Source: Synechococcus sp. CBW1108 (lineage in GTDB: Bacteria > Cyanobacteriota > Cyanobacteriia > PCC-6307 > Cyanobiaceae). Taken from it: DNA of 64,000 nt. Where the stretch lies: assembly GCF_015840335.1 (NCBI RefSeq), contig NZ_CP060395.1, forward strand, positions 2,455,277-2,519,276, given 5' to 3'. A program made the position numbers and the translations under genes. Position 1 is the stretch's first letter; every line of letters starts with the position of its first letter. Positions 28,719-37,375 of the stretch are shown one piece after another. The notes beneath the pieces were generated by a model. It ran no database searches. It saw nothing but the letters and a program-made list of their open reading frames with translations, and was not told where the DNA came from.

Positions 28719-29261
28719 ATGCCTGCTCATTTAAACTTGCCACCTCGTGGTACATCCCCCTGGACTAGGAAGCAGCGGCTAGGTCTATTGACTTGGGAGA
28801 TCACATGGTCACTCCTCTGCGCTTGGACCCCAAAGCCTCTTAATCGCTGGCGCCTTCTCATCCTTCGTTTATTTGGTGCTAAGGTCGAATGTACCCCCTT
28901 TGTACATCAGCGTGCACGAATACAGGTACCTTGGAATTTAACGCTAGGGTCTGGTGCTAGCTTAGGTGATAGATCTAATATATATTCACTTGATCAGGTT
29001 ATAATAGGAAGGCGCGTTGTTATCGGCCAGGAGTCCTATTTGTGCACTGGAACGCATGACTTAAGCACTGTTGAGCTCCCTCTTGTGACCGCCCCTATAA
29101 TTGTAGATTATGATACGTTTATTGGCGCACGTGTCTTTGTTATGCCTGGTGTAAAAATTGGATGCCGTTCAGTTGTAGGCGCTTGTTCGGTTGTCACACG
29201 TGATGTTTCGCCAGATACAGTGGTAGCTGGTAATCCTGCCCGCCCCCTAAGTAAAACATAG
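28719..29261 (+). CDS. WcaF-type acetyltransferase
   Basis: This 180-residue hexapeptide-repeat protein has the start typical of colanic-acid WcaF relatives (WEITWSLLCAWTPKPLNRWRLLILRLFGAKV), followed by VHQRARIQVPWNLTLGSGASLGDRSNIYSLDQVIIG and GQESYLCTGTHDLS, with the catalytic histidine in THD. The end reads VVAGNPARPLSKT. It probably acetylates a sugar of the repeat unit. A GT2 gene follows 29 bp after its stop on the same strand. Confidence 0.85.
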   Translation: MPAHLNLPPRGTSPWTRKQRLGLLTWEITWSLLCAWTPKPLNRWRLLILRLFGAKVECTPFVHQRARIQVPWNLTLGSGASLGDRSNIYSLDQVIIGRRVVIGQESYLCTGTHDLSTVELPLVTAPIIVDYDTFIGARVFVMPGVKIGCRSVVGACSVVTRDVSPDTVVAGNPARPLSKT

Positions 29262-29290
29262 ACTCTTTGATAATTTATGAGTTTTTTTAA

Positions 29291-30127
29291 TTGCGTATTA
29301 TGAAAGACCTTACTATTGTTGTTTTGACTATGAATGAGGAGGCTGACCTGCCCCGTTGTCTTTTATCGCTAGAAGGCTTTGGTAGACTGGTTGTAGTTGA
29401 CTCCGGCAGTACAGACCAAACGAGGCAGATCGCGATTGATCATGGTTCGTTACTACTCGAGCATCCCTTCGAAGCTTTTGGCGCTCAGCGCAACTGGGCA
29501 CTTGATCAATTGAACCTTAAGTCTCCGGATGATTGGATTTTGTTTCTAGATGCTGATGAAGTTGCCACAATAAATTTCCGTTCAGCTGTTGAGAGAGCCA
29601 TTGACACCGCTTCCAATGAAATCGCAGGTTTTTTCTGTTGCTGTAAGATGCTCTTAAATGGTGTATGGCTTAAGAACTCTGACAATTTTCCTAAGTGGCA
29701 AGTTCGCTTAATACGCAATCAACGAGTACGGTTTATTGACGTAGGGCATGGTCAAAAAGAAGGGACTGTGATTGGGATGCTTCAGTTTTTAAGGGAACCC
29801 TATCTCCATTATGGTTTCAGTAAGGGTTGGTCTGCTTGGATTCACAGGCACAACCGTTACGCAACTCTAGAGGCAAATGAACGATCTTTACACAAGGCAA
29901 GATTCTCCGACATTTTTGTAGCTAGCCCGACTAATCGAAACAAAACCCTTAAGCTCCTGCTTGGGCAGCTACCTGGTTGGCCACTGGGGCGTTTTTTGTT
30001 TACTTACGTATTGCGTGGCGGTTTTCTTGAGGGTCAAGCTGGATTGAGTTATTGCTTAATGTTAGCATATTATGAACTTATTATTCAGCTCAAAATGACG
30101 GAGATCCGCCTGTCTTCTTTGCGTTGA
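29291..30127 (+). CDS. Glycosyltransferase family 2 protein (WaaE/KdtX-like)
   Basis: This 278-residue GT-A protein has the GT2 start LTIVVLTMNEEADLPRCLLSL, then VVVDSGSTDQT and the metal-binding DxD WILFLDADE at about residues 76-84. The following W-K/Q-V-R-L-I-R region and HYGFSKGW resemble LPS core enzymes of the WaaE type, which add a sugar to an inner-core acceptor. Start at the TTG at 29291 or the nearby ATG at 29300 (MKDLT); the ATG looks better. It is the second gene of a short run after the acetyltransferase. Confidence 0.85.
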   Translation: MRIMKDLTIVVLTMNEEADLPRCLLSLEGFGRLVVVDSGSTDQTRQIAIDHGSLLLEHPFEAFGAQRNWALDQLNLKSPDDWILFLDADEVATINFRSAVERAIDTASNEIAGFFCCCKMLLNGVWLKNSDNFPKWQVRLIRNQRVRFIDVGHGQKEGTVIGMLQFLREPYLHYGFSKGWSAWIHRHNRYATLEANERSLHKARFSDIFVASPTNRNKTLKLLLGQLPGWPLGRFLFTYVLRGGFLEGQAGLSYCLMLAYYELIIQLKMTEIRLSSLR

Positions 30128-30360
30128 TAATTTTTCCAGATATGGTGTTTTCGCTGCCATGAGCATGTCCCTTTTTTTAATCTCTTCCCATGCGCACGGG
30201 ATGGGCTAGTATAAATTCATTTACCAAGCTCACCCCTCGTAATTTTTTGCCGGCATCCACACCCTTTGTTATTACGTATTAATTGGCTAAAGCTTAGCAT
30301 TTTGTCTTATTTAGATTTTTATATATCTAGCACCTTTCCCTCTAGCTTACCCCATTTTTA

Positions 30361-31947
30361 ATGTCTATTATTGACCTTGCGCAAGCTAATACTACCTCCG
30401 AGTTTCATTGTGATCTGCTTGTAGTTGGAGCTGGTGTTGCTGGGTTAGTTATTGCAGATCGTTTTAGGTTTGCTGGTTTTACTGTTGATATTCTCGAAAC
30501 GGGTGGACTTACCTACGAACAGACAAGTCATGATATGAACGATGCTGAGATGGCTGGTAAATACCATGCAGGCACTAAAGATGGTCGTTTCCGAATGTAT
30601 GGTGGCTCCACGAGTCGTTGGGGCGCTCAACTTTTAACCATGATGCCGAGCGACTTTGAATTGAAGACCCATATTCCAAACACTGGCTGGCCGCTTAGCT
30701 CTTCTGATTTATCTCCATATCTGCATGCAGCTGAACTTTTGCTGGGGGTCGACCATCTCTCATATTGTTCAGATTTACAAAACTACCTTTCTTCCCCAGT
30801 TCCACCCTTGAGCGAACCAGGCTTACAGTATCGTTTTTCTAAAAGGGCTGGTTATAGATATCGAAATATGGCCCGCACTCTCGGTAAAAAGTGTATTGAC
30901 GATAAAAATACCCGGGTCTTTTTGCATGCCACAGCAACCAACATTTTCACTGATGAATCTGGCTCTAGCGTAAGCTATGTACAAGTCCGAGCAGCCAACG
31001 GAAAAGCTTTTCGCTTTCACGGAAAGCAGGTCGTACTCGCAGCTGGAAGTATCGAAATATGTAGACTTCTACTCGCATCTAGCAGTGTACATAGTAATGG
31101 TATTGGTAATTCATCAGGCCACCTCGGCCGCTGGTTTCACGATCATCTAGCCGTGAATGCGGCCATTCTATGTCCTAAGGATCGAGAGAAGTTCTTGAAT
31201 ATGATCTCTCCTTGGTACCTAGAAAATACACGCCATAATTTAAAATTTTCGACCACAGCTGCATGGCAGGCTCGCAATAAGGTAACAAATATTAGCGGAC
31301 AAATTTTGTTTGAATATAAAAGTTCATCGCTTTTTGCTTGGCTTAGTCATCAGGTGCATTCATATAAATTTGGTTTTGCTCCCCACTGCTTACGCTCTGT
31401 CCCGCTTCTTACGTCTTCTGCAGAAATATTTGACATATTTTACCTAATCTGGATGCGGTTAGCTGCTCGGCGGCTTTGGTGTCCGAAAACTGCAAATATT
31501 ATGCTTAGGATTGATTCTGAGCAATGTCCTACCCCCGATAACAGGATCACCCTCTCTCGTAACTTTGACGTTTTGGGGATGCCAAAAGCCGTTATTCATT
31601 GGCATTGGGGAGAATGCGAACGTAGATCTTTTGCTGCCTACAAGCAGCTATTTGCCGCCCAGTGGAAGGCTTGGAATCTTGGAGAGCTTACCTGGCTTGT
31701 TGATTTTGATGAAAGTAGTGACTGGGAAAAGCATGCCATTGACAGCTATCATATTATGGGCGGCACTCGTATGTCTAAAAATCCTAACTCTGGTGTCGTT
31801 GACTCGGACTTGGCAGTTCATGGAATTGCTAATTTGTCAATTGCAAGCCTTTCGGTTTTCCCTACCGGTGGTTCCGCTAACCCTACGCTGACACTGATGA
31901 TGCTTGCATTGCGACTCGCTGATCGTTTAAAATCTGATATGCGTTAA
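30361..31947 (+). CDS. GMC-type FAD-dependent oxidoreductase
   Basis: This 528-residue flavoprotein has the N-terminal dinucleotide-binding motif VVGAGVAGLVIADRF (GAGVAG at residues 23-28). A GGSTSRWGAQ region matches the GMC substrate/FAD loop. The C-terminus HIMGGTRMSKNPNSGVVDSDLAVHGIANLSIASLSVFPTGG is the GMC_oxred_C signature. Members oxidise alcohols, often sugars or polyols. In this locus oxidation of a sugar alcohol or hydroxyl is plausible but not shown. A paralogue of nearly the same length lies at 46201-47790. An AT-rich 230-bp spacer precedes it. Confidence 0.85.
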   Translation: MSIIDLAQANTTSEFHCDLLVVGAGVAGLVIADRFRFAGFTVDILETGGLTYEQTSHDMNDAEMAGKYHAGTKDGRFRMYGGSTSRWGAQLLTMMPSDFELKTHIPNTGWPLSSSDLSPYLHAAELLLGVDHLSYCSDLQNYLSSPVPPLSEPGLQYRFSKRAGYRYRNMARTLGKKCIDDKNTRVFLHATATNIFTDESGSSVSYVQVRAANGKAFRFHGKQVVLAAGSIEICRLLLASSSVHSNGIGNSSGHLGRWFHDHLAVNAAILCPKDREKFLNMISPWYLENTRHNLKFSTTAAWQARNKVTNISGQILFEYKSSSLFAWLSHQVHSYKFGFAPHCLRSVPLLTSSAEIFDIFYLIWMRLAARRLWCPKTANIMLRIDSEQCPTPDNRITLSRNFDVLGMPKAVIHWHWGECERRSFAAYKQLFAAQWKAWNLGELTWLVDFDESSDWEKHAIDSYHIMGGTRMSKNPNSGVVDSDLAVHGIANLSIASLSVFPTGGSANPTLTLMMLALRLADRLKSDMR

Positions 31948-31958
31948 CTATCGGTTGT

Positions 31959-32975
31959 CTAGGTCCATCTATCCATTAATTCTTTAGCAATTACTTCTTT
32001 AAATATCACTTGTAAAACTACCGCCAGTGGAAGTGCTAAGAGAACCCCGGCAAGACCCAGCAGGGCCCCAAGGCAAAGCTGTGAGATGAGCGCCACAGTT
32101 GGAAGAAGATTAACAGTGCGTCGCAGCATAATCGGCGTTATCAAAAATGCTTCGAAATTTTGCAGTGTTAGACGAAATACCAAAACCTGAATCAGTTTGG
32201 TTGGAGTTCCCAGCAGTGCAATTGATAATGGCAGAAGGGTTGCAGCACTTGGGCCGACCGTGGGGACAAATGTCATTAGACCGCACAGGAGACCGCTTAT
32301 TAGGGCCAATGGAACCCCCAACAGGGCCAGACCTGCCCAGGTGAGCAGAAACACACTTATTGCAGATATTGTCATACCAGCCAGCCAACCGCCTAAGCCC
32401 TCGCGGCACTCGCTGAGCAGCGCGCCCATCTGCGGTCGCCAAAAGGCCGGTGTTAAGTCGAGAATCAACCTCTGGTGGCTGCGAGGATCAAGTGCCAACA
32501 GGATTGCAAGTAGGGCCATTAGCAGCAACTGGATCGTGGCGCTGGCCGCACCACCCGCATAGCCCAACAGTTGGCTGCCAAGAGGTTGTAACCGATCCCA
32601 GGTGCCCAATTCGATCAGCTGTGCTTCCAGATTTGGCAGCCAGGTGACTTGGCTGGCCAGGCTGCTCAGGCGAGCTGCTAGGGCTGGTAGTAGGTCGGTT
32701 AGTTGTTTTAGCTGCTGCATCAATTCCGGCAGTAGCATCTGGGCAAGTAGTCCACTCATTAGCACCAGAACCAACAGCACAACCACTAGTGTCGTTGGCC
32801 TGTTTAGGGGTAATAGCCGGCGTATCGCTGAGATGGGCACATCCAGGGCTACTGCCAACACCACGGCTCCGAACAACACGAGCAGCACCCAGCGCAGTTC
32901 CCAAGTCAGCAGACCCAGAACCAGAAGAGCAAAGGCTCCCAATAGGGTACGACCGCTCAATTCGTTAACACTCAA
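31959..32975 (-). CDS. AI-2E/PerM-type membrane protein
   Basis: This 338-residue protein is very hydrophobic, with about eight membrane segments. It has the family features LLWELRWVLLVLFGAVVLAVALDVPIS near the start and VPTVGPSAATLLPL in the middle (a G-P-rich loop). It ends in a run of small hydrophobic residues (ALPLAVVLQVIFKEV). Family members have been proposed as autoinducer-2 exporters or sodium/proton antiporters; here the substrate is unknown. It overlaps the upstream homologue by 11 nt, so the two are translated together. Confidence 0.8.
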   Translation of the reverse strand: MSVNELSGRTLLGAFALLVLGLLTWELRWVLLVLFGAVVLAVALDVPISAIRRLLPLNRPTTLVVVLLVLVLMSGLLAQMLLPELMQQLKQLTDLLPALAARLSSLASQVTWLPNLEAQLIELGTWDRLQPLGSQLLGYAGGAASATIQLLLMALLAILLALDPRSHQRLILDLTPAFWRPQMGALLSECREGLGGWLAGMTISAISVFLLTWAGLALLGVPLALISGLLCGLMTFVPTVGPSAATLLPLSIALLGTPTKLIQVLVFRLTLQNFEAFLITPIMLRRTVNLLPTVALISQLCLGALLGLAGVLLALPLAVVLQVIFKEVIAKELMDRWT

Positions 32976-34017
32976 CGTTTTTGTGACCTATAGGATCCAG
33001 AATGTCGCTAATCAATACCTCACGCACCAGCACCTGAATACATACAGCTAAGGGCAAAGCGAGTAGCAGCCCAAGTGGTCCGAAAATTACAGTAAAAACA
33101 AGTTGAGCCGTGAGAGTGAGGCCGGGCAGAAGCTTAAGTTGCTTATGCATCACCGCAGGTGTAATTATATAAGACTCAAGATTCTGAATTCCAATGTACA
33201 GTAGCAGTACTGCCAAGGATTTCCAGGGTCCATCGAAAACTGCCACTGACATAGGAAAAACTGTACTTAATGTCGGCCCTATGTTTGGAATTATGTTCAG
33301 CAGACCAGCTAGTAATGCGTTTGCGGCCACAAGTTTAACTCCCAGCAGGCTCAGGCCGATTGCTGACAGTGCGCTTACACAGATTGAGCTTATCAGCACT
33401 CCAACCATCCAGGCGCTGAGGGAGTTGCCGCATTGCACCAACACTTGGCGAAAGCGTCGTCGATAGAAGGAGGGTATTAGCTGAATTCCTACCTCCCGAT
33501 AGGCATTCGGCTGGACTGCAACCATCAAGGATAGTGCAATCACAAATAACAGCTGTACAATTCCAGAACCGGCTTCTTCCGCGAACTTGATTAGACTACT
33601 AGCTAAGGCATTGCCGGCTGCTACGTAGTCGATTCGCAGCTCTTTTAGCCATGTCAAGCTGCCAACATTTTTGCCATTAAAAACCGAGCTTGATTCTTCA
33701 ATCGCATTGCGCAGTAGATCAAGTACGAAGGCACCAGCATGCGGAACTTGGATCAGCAAATGCAAGAACTGATCCACAAACAGCGGGACAACAGCTATCA
33801 GCAATATGGCCAGGATCGTGCCAATTAGGCCGATACTCAGCAATAGGGCTAACGCTCTCGAGCAGTTTAGTCGTTCCCTTACGGATCCAGTAAGTGTGCA
33901 GAGGCCCATGGCCAGTACCAAGGCGCCAAACAAATTGAGCATGCTCTGGCGCAGGCTCCAGAGCAGCACCAGGGATGCCAAAAGCGACACTAGCCCCAGC
34001 CATTGGCCGAATTTCAT
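32965..34017 (-). CDS. AI-2E/PerM-type membrane protein
   Basis: This 350-residue protein is a paralogue of its downstream neighbour, with the same topology and a matching LLNIIPNIGPTLSTVFPMSVAV loop and QNLESYIITPAVMHKQLKLLP block. Tandem duplication is the likely origin. It lies 3 bp downstream of the psb28 stop on the same strand, so co-transcription with psb28 and mnmH is possible. Confidence 0.82.
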   Translation of the reverse strand: MKFGQWLGLVSLLASLVLLWSLRQSMLNLFGALVLAMGLCTLTGSVRERLNCSRALALLLSIGLIGTILAILLIAVVPLFVDQFLHLLIQVPHAGAFVLDLLRNAIEESSSVFNGKNVGSLTWLKELRIDYVAAGNALASSLIKFAEEAGSGIVQLLFVIALSLMVAVQPNAYREVGIQLIPSFYRRRFRQVLVQCGNSLSAWMVGVLISSICVSALSAIGLSLLGVKLVAANALLAGLLNIIPNIGPTLSTVFPMSVAVFDGPWKSLAVLLLYIGIQNLESYIITPAVMHKQLKLLPGLTLTAQLVFTVIFGPLGLLLALPLAVCIQVLVREVLISDILDPIGHKNVEC

Positions 34018-34020
34018 GGC

Positions 34021-34416
34021 TCAGAGCTCTTCTTGCTGACCCCGCACCTGACCCTGAGGCTCCGCCTCCTCCTCGCCCTGGTTGCCTGAAAAGCCAAGAT
34101 CGTGGCCCTCGGCGTAGCGCTGGGCAAAGCGCATGAAGCGCTCGAAGTCTTCTGTGTTCTTCCAGGTGAAGGTGCATTCCAGGGCCGTGGCCTTGCCGTT
34201 GACGAAGCGGGCCTTGACCTCCCGCGTCACCAGTTCTCCCTCCTCATCCACCAAAAACATGCCGGTGATGTCGCCCATGCTCTCCGGGGCCAGGGCATCG
34301 GGCTCTTCGAACACAAACAGGGCTTGGCCGGTGCGGCCGTCACGGGAGCGGGTCAGACGGATATCCGGTACAGCACGCTCTGCTACACCCCGAAAGAATT
34401 GAATGACAGCGCCCAT
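34021..34416 (-). CDS. psb28: Photosystem II assembly protein Psb28
   Basis: The protein begins [27 protein letters not shown]. With [38 protein letters not shown] and [22 protein letters not shown] it matches Psb28 along its length. Psb28 binds the CP47-containing assembly intermediate on the cytosolic side of photosystem II and is also implicated in chlorophyll supply. The start at 34416 removes five upstream residues and fits the family; the protein is 131 residues, slightly long because of a charged C-terminal tail (EEEAEPQGQ). It is the clearest sign that the host is a cyanobacterium. Confidence 0.93.
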   Translation of the reverse strand: MGAVIQFFRGVAERAVPDIRLTRSRDGRTGQALFVFEEPDALAPESMGDITGMFLVDEEGELVTREVKARFVNGKATALECTFTWKNTEDFERFMRFAQRYAEGHDLGFSGNQGEEEAEPQGQVRGQQEEL

Positions 34417-34440
34417 GGCAAGCGGGAACAAACACCTACC

Positions 34441-35508
34441 TTAGGAGCTTGGCCTGTACCCCTTCTTGGCGGACGACTGCTGCCAGTTTGAGTTGCTGAT
34501 CAGAAGCTCCGCAGCTGCCGCGGGGTCCAGGTCACTCAGATCGAAGCTGCTCAGCAGGGGTCGCTCGCGCCGGGTGAGTTCGTGGTCGTAACAGCGATCG
34601 TAATAATCGAGCATCTGCGCGCAGGCTCCGGCCCAGTCGCTGGCCTCAATCGCAGCGAGGGCGGCTGCGCTGCGCTGGGGGCCCAGGCGGCGTGATATGC
34701 GTGCTGTGGCTGCCCTCAGGGCCTCCTGGCCATGGGGGCCGTAGGTCGCCACCAGCTGCCTGACCCGTTCCTGCTGGGATCGCCGGATCTCAATTGCTGG
34801 CGCCTCCCCCATTTGCCGCCTGAGTGCGGCGGGAATGCGGCAACGCCCCACCTGGGCGCTCTCAGCCTCGAGCCAGATGGGGGAGCGCCCCTGGAGGGCC
34901 AGCAGGGCTGCGGCCAACAGATTTTCATAGTGTTCGCTGCTGGGCTGGGGGGCCATGCCCAGGCCACCAAAACTGCTGCCGCGGTGGTTAGCCAGGCCCT
35001 CCAGGTCCACCACCGCCTGGCCCCGCTGGGCGAGGGCCTCGAGCAGGTTGGTCTTTCCCGTGCCGGTGCGCCCAGCCAGCAGCAGCAGCGGCAAGGGCCG
35101 TTCAAAACTGGCCAGCACCCAGCGCCGGAAGGCCTTGTAGCCACCATGGAGGAGCACTACGGGGAGCTCAAGACTGCTGGCCAGCCAAGCCATGCTGCTC
35201 GAGCGCATACCCCCACGCCAGCAATGCAGGCGCAGGGGTTGGCCCGGCTGGGCAAGGGCGCTGAGCCCCTGGGCCAGCTCCTGGAGCCTGGGGGCCACCA
35301 GGGCTAGCCCCAGCAACACGGCCGCCTGTCTGCCCTGCTGCCCATAGCAGATGCCCACCTGGGCCCGCTGCCCATCGCTAAACAGGGGCAGGTTGATCGC
35401 CTGGGGAATATGGCCCTGGTCAAATTCGCCGGGGCTGCGAACGTCCACCAGCGGGCCGCCGGACGCCAGGAAGGCATCCACGGTCAGCGATAGGGTGCCG
35501 CCTGGCAT
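34441..35508 (-). CDS. mnmH: tRNA 2-selenouridine synthase MnmH
   Basis: The N-terminal rhodanese-like domain has LVDVRSPGEFDQGHIPQAINLP and the catalytic-type cysteine loop HCWRGGMRSSSMAW. The C-terminal part has a P-loop AGRTGTGKTNLLEAL and the family block VVDLEGLANHRGSSFG. MnmH replaces sulfur with selenium in the wobble 2-thiouridine of some tRNAs, through a geranylated intermediate. A start at 35508 (MPGGTLSL) gives 355 residues and avoids overlap with the divergent gun4-type gene; longer starts lie within that gene's leader. It is followed closely by psb28. Confidence 0.9.
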   Translation of the reverse strand: MPGGTLSLTVDAFLASGGPLVDVRSPGEFDQGHIPQAINLPLFSDGQRAQVGICYGQQGRQAAVLLGLALVAPRLQELAQGLSALAQPGQPLRLHCWRGGMRSSSMAWLASSLELPVVLLHGGYKAFRRWVLASFERPLPLLLLAGRTGTGKTNLLEALAQRGQAVVDLEGLANHRGSSFGGLGMAPQPSSEHYENLLAAALLALQGRSPIWLEAESAQVGRCRIPAALRRQMGEAPAIEIRRSQQERVRQLVATYGPHGQEALRAATARISRRLGPQRSAAALAAIEASDWAGACAQMLDYYDRCYDHELTRRERPLLSSFDLSDLDPAAAAELLISNSNWQQSSAKKGYRPSS

Positions 35509-35575
35509 GGCTGAAAGGATTCTCTGCTGACATAGTGGGCCCACGTGGCACCGCATCAGGCTCAATCCCCCATCC

Positions 35576-36322
35576 ATGCTTTCCGGAGCCCCGGTCACCG
35601 CTGCATCCACACCTGAGGCCCTGCTTGAGCGCTTTCAGGCTGCTAACGGGCGGCAACGACGTGCCATGGTTGGCTCCTTGGAAGCCAGTAGCCAGGCTCT
35701 GCGCCCGCTGATTGCAAACCATCTGGAGCGGCTCGATCCGAGCAGTGATGACTGGGCGGCCGGCTTCCTGATCCAGCTGTTGCTGGCGGAGGAGGATGGT
35801 CTCAGCGAGGCCTTTCTCGCCCGCTATGGCGCTGGCTGGCTGGCCAGTGCCAGCGCCGCTGCCCTGTCGTTTGAGCCACTGCAACGGGCCCTGATGTTGC
35901 AGCAGTTTGAACAGGCTGACCGGCTCACCAGCGCCCTGTTGCGCCAGCTGGCGGGCCCCGCTGCCGAGCAGCGGGGTTACGTGTACTACAGCGAAGTGGG
36001 GACCATGCCCGAGCTCGACCTCGAGAGCCTGGATCGGCTTTGGGTGTGTTTCTCCCGGGGCCGCTTTGGCTTTTCGGTGCAGGCGAGGCTGCTGGCTAGC
36101 TGCAATAGGCGCTGGGACCAGCTCTGGCCCAAGCTGGCCTGGAAGCAGGGTCGCCAGTGGACCCGCTACCCCGGATCCTTCCAGTGGACAATTGGGGCCC
36201 CGGAAGGCCACATGCCCCTGGTCAACCAGCTACGCGGGGTGCGCCTGATGGATGCCCTGCTGAGTCACCCGGCCGTGCAACGGCGTATGGGTGGCGGAGC
36301 TGGAGGGCCTGCAACGGCCTAG
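35576..36322 (+). CDS. GUN4-domain protein
   Basis: This 248-residue protein has an N-terminal helical region of about 130 residues (ALLERFQAANGRQRRAMVGSLE) typical of cyanobacterial GUN4, then the GUN4 domain with LDRLWVCFSRGRFGFSVQARL (about 147-167) and a W-x-Y-P region. GUN4 binds protoporphyrin and stimulates Mg-chelatase in chlorophyll synthesis. The length matches cyanobacterial Gun4. It is transcribed away from mnmH, with a 67-bp divergent gap holding both promoters, and overlaps the next gene by 32 nt. Confidence 0.9.
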   Translation: MLSGAPVTAASTPEALLERFQAANGRQRRAMVGSLEASSQALRPLIANHLERLDPSSDDWAAGFLIQLLLAEEDGLSEAFLARYGAGWLASASAAALSFEPLQRALMLQQFEQADRLTSALLRQLAGPAAEQRGYVYYSEVGTMPELDLESLDRLWVCFSRGRFGFSVQARLLASCNRRWDQLWPKLAWKQGRQWTRYPGSFQWTIGAPEGHMPLVNQLRGVRLMDALLSHPAVQRRMGGGAGGPATA

Positions 36323-36803
36323 GGTCAAATCGGCACCTGCGGATTCCCGCCCGATGGCCCTGCGCTGGTCGGATTTCATCCTGCCTTCCACCCTGCAGCT
36401 GGCACCGCTGTTGGAGGTGCTGATCGAACCGGTGTGCTGCCGCCAGATGCAGGGCCAGGTGCAGCTCGGCTTGCATGAGGCCCTGGTCAATGCGGTGCGC
36501 CACGGCAATGGCTGTGATCCAGACAAATATCTGAGGGTACGCCGGATTGAAACCCCCCGCTGGCTGGTCTGGCAGGTGCAGGATCAGGGCCCGGGGGTGG
36601 AGCCGGCAGCGCGCATCGCCGCCCTGCCCCTGCAGCCCGATGCTGCCAGCGGCAGGGGGCTCTATCTGATCCACCACTGCTTCGACGACGTGCGCTGGAG
36701 CAGCCGGGGCAACCGGCTGCAACTGGCCGTCAGTCGGCAGCGGGCCGAACTGCTGACACCGGCCGGTGGCTGGGGCAGCCAGGATCGGCCAGCTCGCCCT
36801 TGA
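36291..36803 (+). CDS. Anti-sigma/RsbW-type HATPase protein
   Basis: This 170-residue protein carries the N-box and G-box of the GHKL ATPase fold: LHEALVNAVRHGN (about residues 61-73), VWQVQDQGPGVEP, and GRGLYLIHHCFDDV. It is short and lacks a histidine-phosphotransfer domain, so it resembles RsbW/SpoIIAB-type kinases, which phosphorylate anti-anti-sigma proteins and bind sigma factors. No STAS-domain partner is visible in the window. The start at 36291 overlaps gun4; 36354 is an alternative. Confidence 0.78.
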   Translation: MAELEGLQRPRVKSAPADSRPMALRWSDFILPSTLQLAPLLEVLIEPVCCRQMQGQVQLGLHEALVNAVRHGNGCDPDKYLRVRRIETPRWLVWQVQDQGPGVEPAARIAALPLQPDAASGRGLYLIHHCFDDVRWSSRGNRLQLAVSRQRAELLTPAGGWGSQDRPARP

Positions 36804-37095
36804 GCCAACCAAGGCCGTTTTCCACAAGTTCAATGGCCGCCAACCTGGCAGGGCCGCTCTGGTTAGCGGCGGGCTCGTCCCCAGCCAGCAGCAGTACCAG
36901 GGCCGCCGCCAGCTGCTCGGCGGCACGCCTGGATCGCTGGCCCTTGAGGGCATGCCAATCTCTATCCCCGAGGGCCAGCTGGCGCTGGAGAGCAACGGCC
37001 TGCCCATGGGCGCCCTCGGGCCAGCGGAAACTAGGCTTTGCCAATTGACCGGTCAAGGAACTTGGCACTGGATGTTTGCACACAGGTAGATCCAT
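36730..37095 (-). CDS. Conserved small cyanobacterial protein (unnamed)
   Basis: From an ATG at 37095 it encodes 121 residues. The helical core AHGQAVALQRQLALGDRDWHALKGQRSRRAAEQLAAALVLLL and the later WLKGELADPGCPSH look like a conserved family seen beside gun4 in picocyanobacteria; I think it is a DUF6439-type protein, from memory only. It is convergent with, and overlaps, the end of the RsbW-type gene by 74 nt. Function unknown. Confidence 0.55.
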   Translation of the reverse strand: MDLPVCKHPVPSSLTGQLAKPSFRWPEGAHGQAVALQRQLALGDRDWHALKGQRSRRAAEQLAAALVLLLAGDEPAANQSGPARLAAIELVENGLGWLKGELADPGCPSHRPVSAVRPAAD

Positions 37096-37138
37096 CTTGG
37101 TGCCAGTTCGCCATGGCTGGGGTGAGGGTGGGACAACT

Positions 37139-37375
37139 ATGAGGCCAATTCGACTTCTGCATCTGCTCGATGCCCTGCTCAGCCAGGCTGGTATGGCCAT
37201 CCAAGGTAGCGGTGTATTTCAGCGGCGCCAGCGGCAGCGCCTCGCCCTAATGCAGCGCATGCTCAACCCCTTGCCCGGCCAACTCCACCACTGCAACCGG
37301 GTAGATGGGCTGTTTTGGCGAGGGATACGTTGGGGCACTTTTGGTATGCTGGCGACTTGGTTGCTGCGCGATTAG
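37139..37375 (+). CDS. Small hypothetical protein
   Basis: A 78-residue frame starts at an ATG at 37139 (MRPIRLLHLLDALLSQAG). It is arginine- and leucine-rich with a hydrophobic tail (GMLATWLL). Its stop overlaps the stop of the convergent methyltransferase by 4 nt, which is compatible with a real gene. I recognise no family. Confidence 0.4.
   Translation: MRPIRLLHLLDALLSQAGMAIQGSGVFQRRQRQRLALMQRMLNPLPGQLHHCNRVDGLFWRGIRWGTFGMLATWLLRD

Noticed and set aside
31959-34017. Quorum-sensing exporter role for the AI-2E-type proteins
   Set aside because: The family name is historical and the substrate varies; no luxS or other signalling gene is visible.
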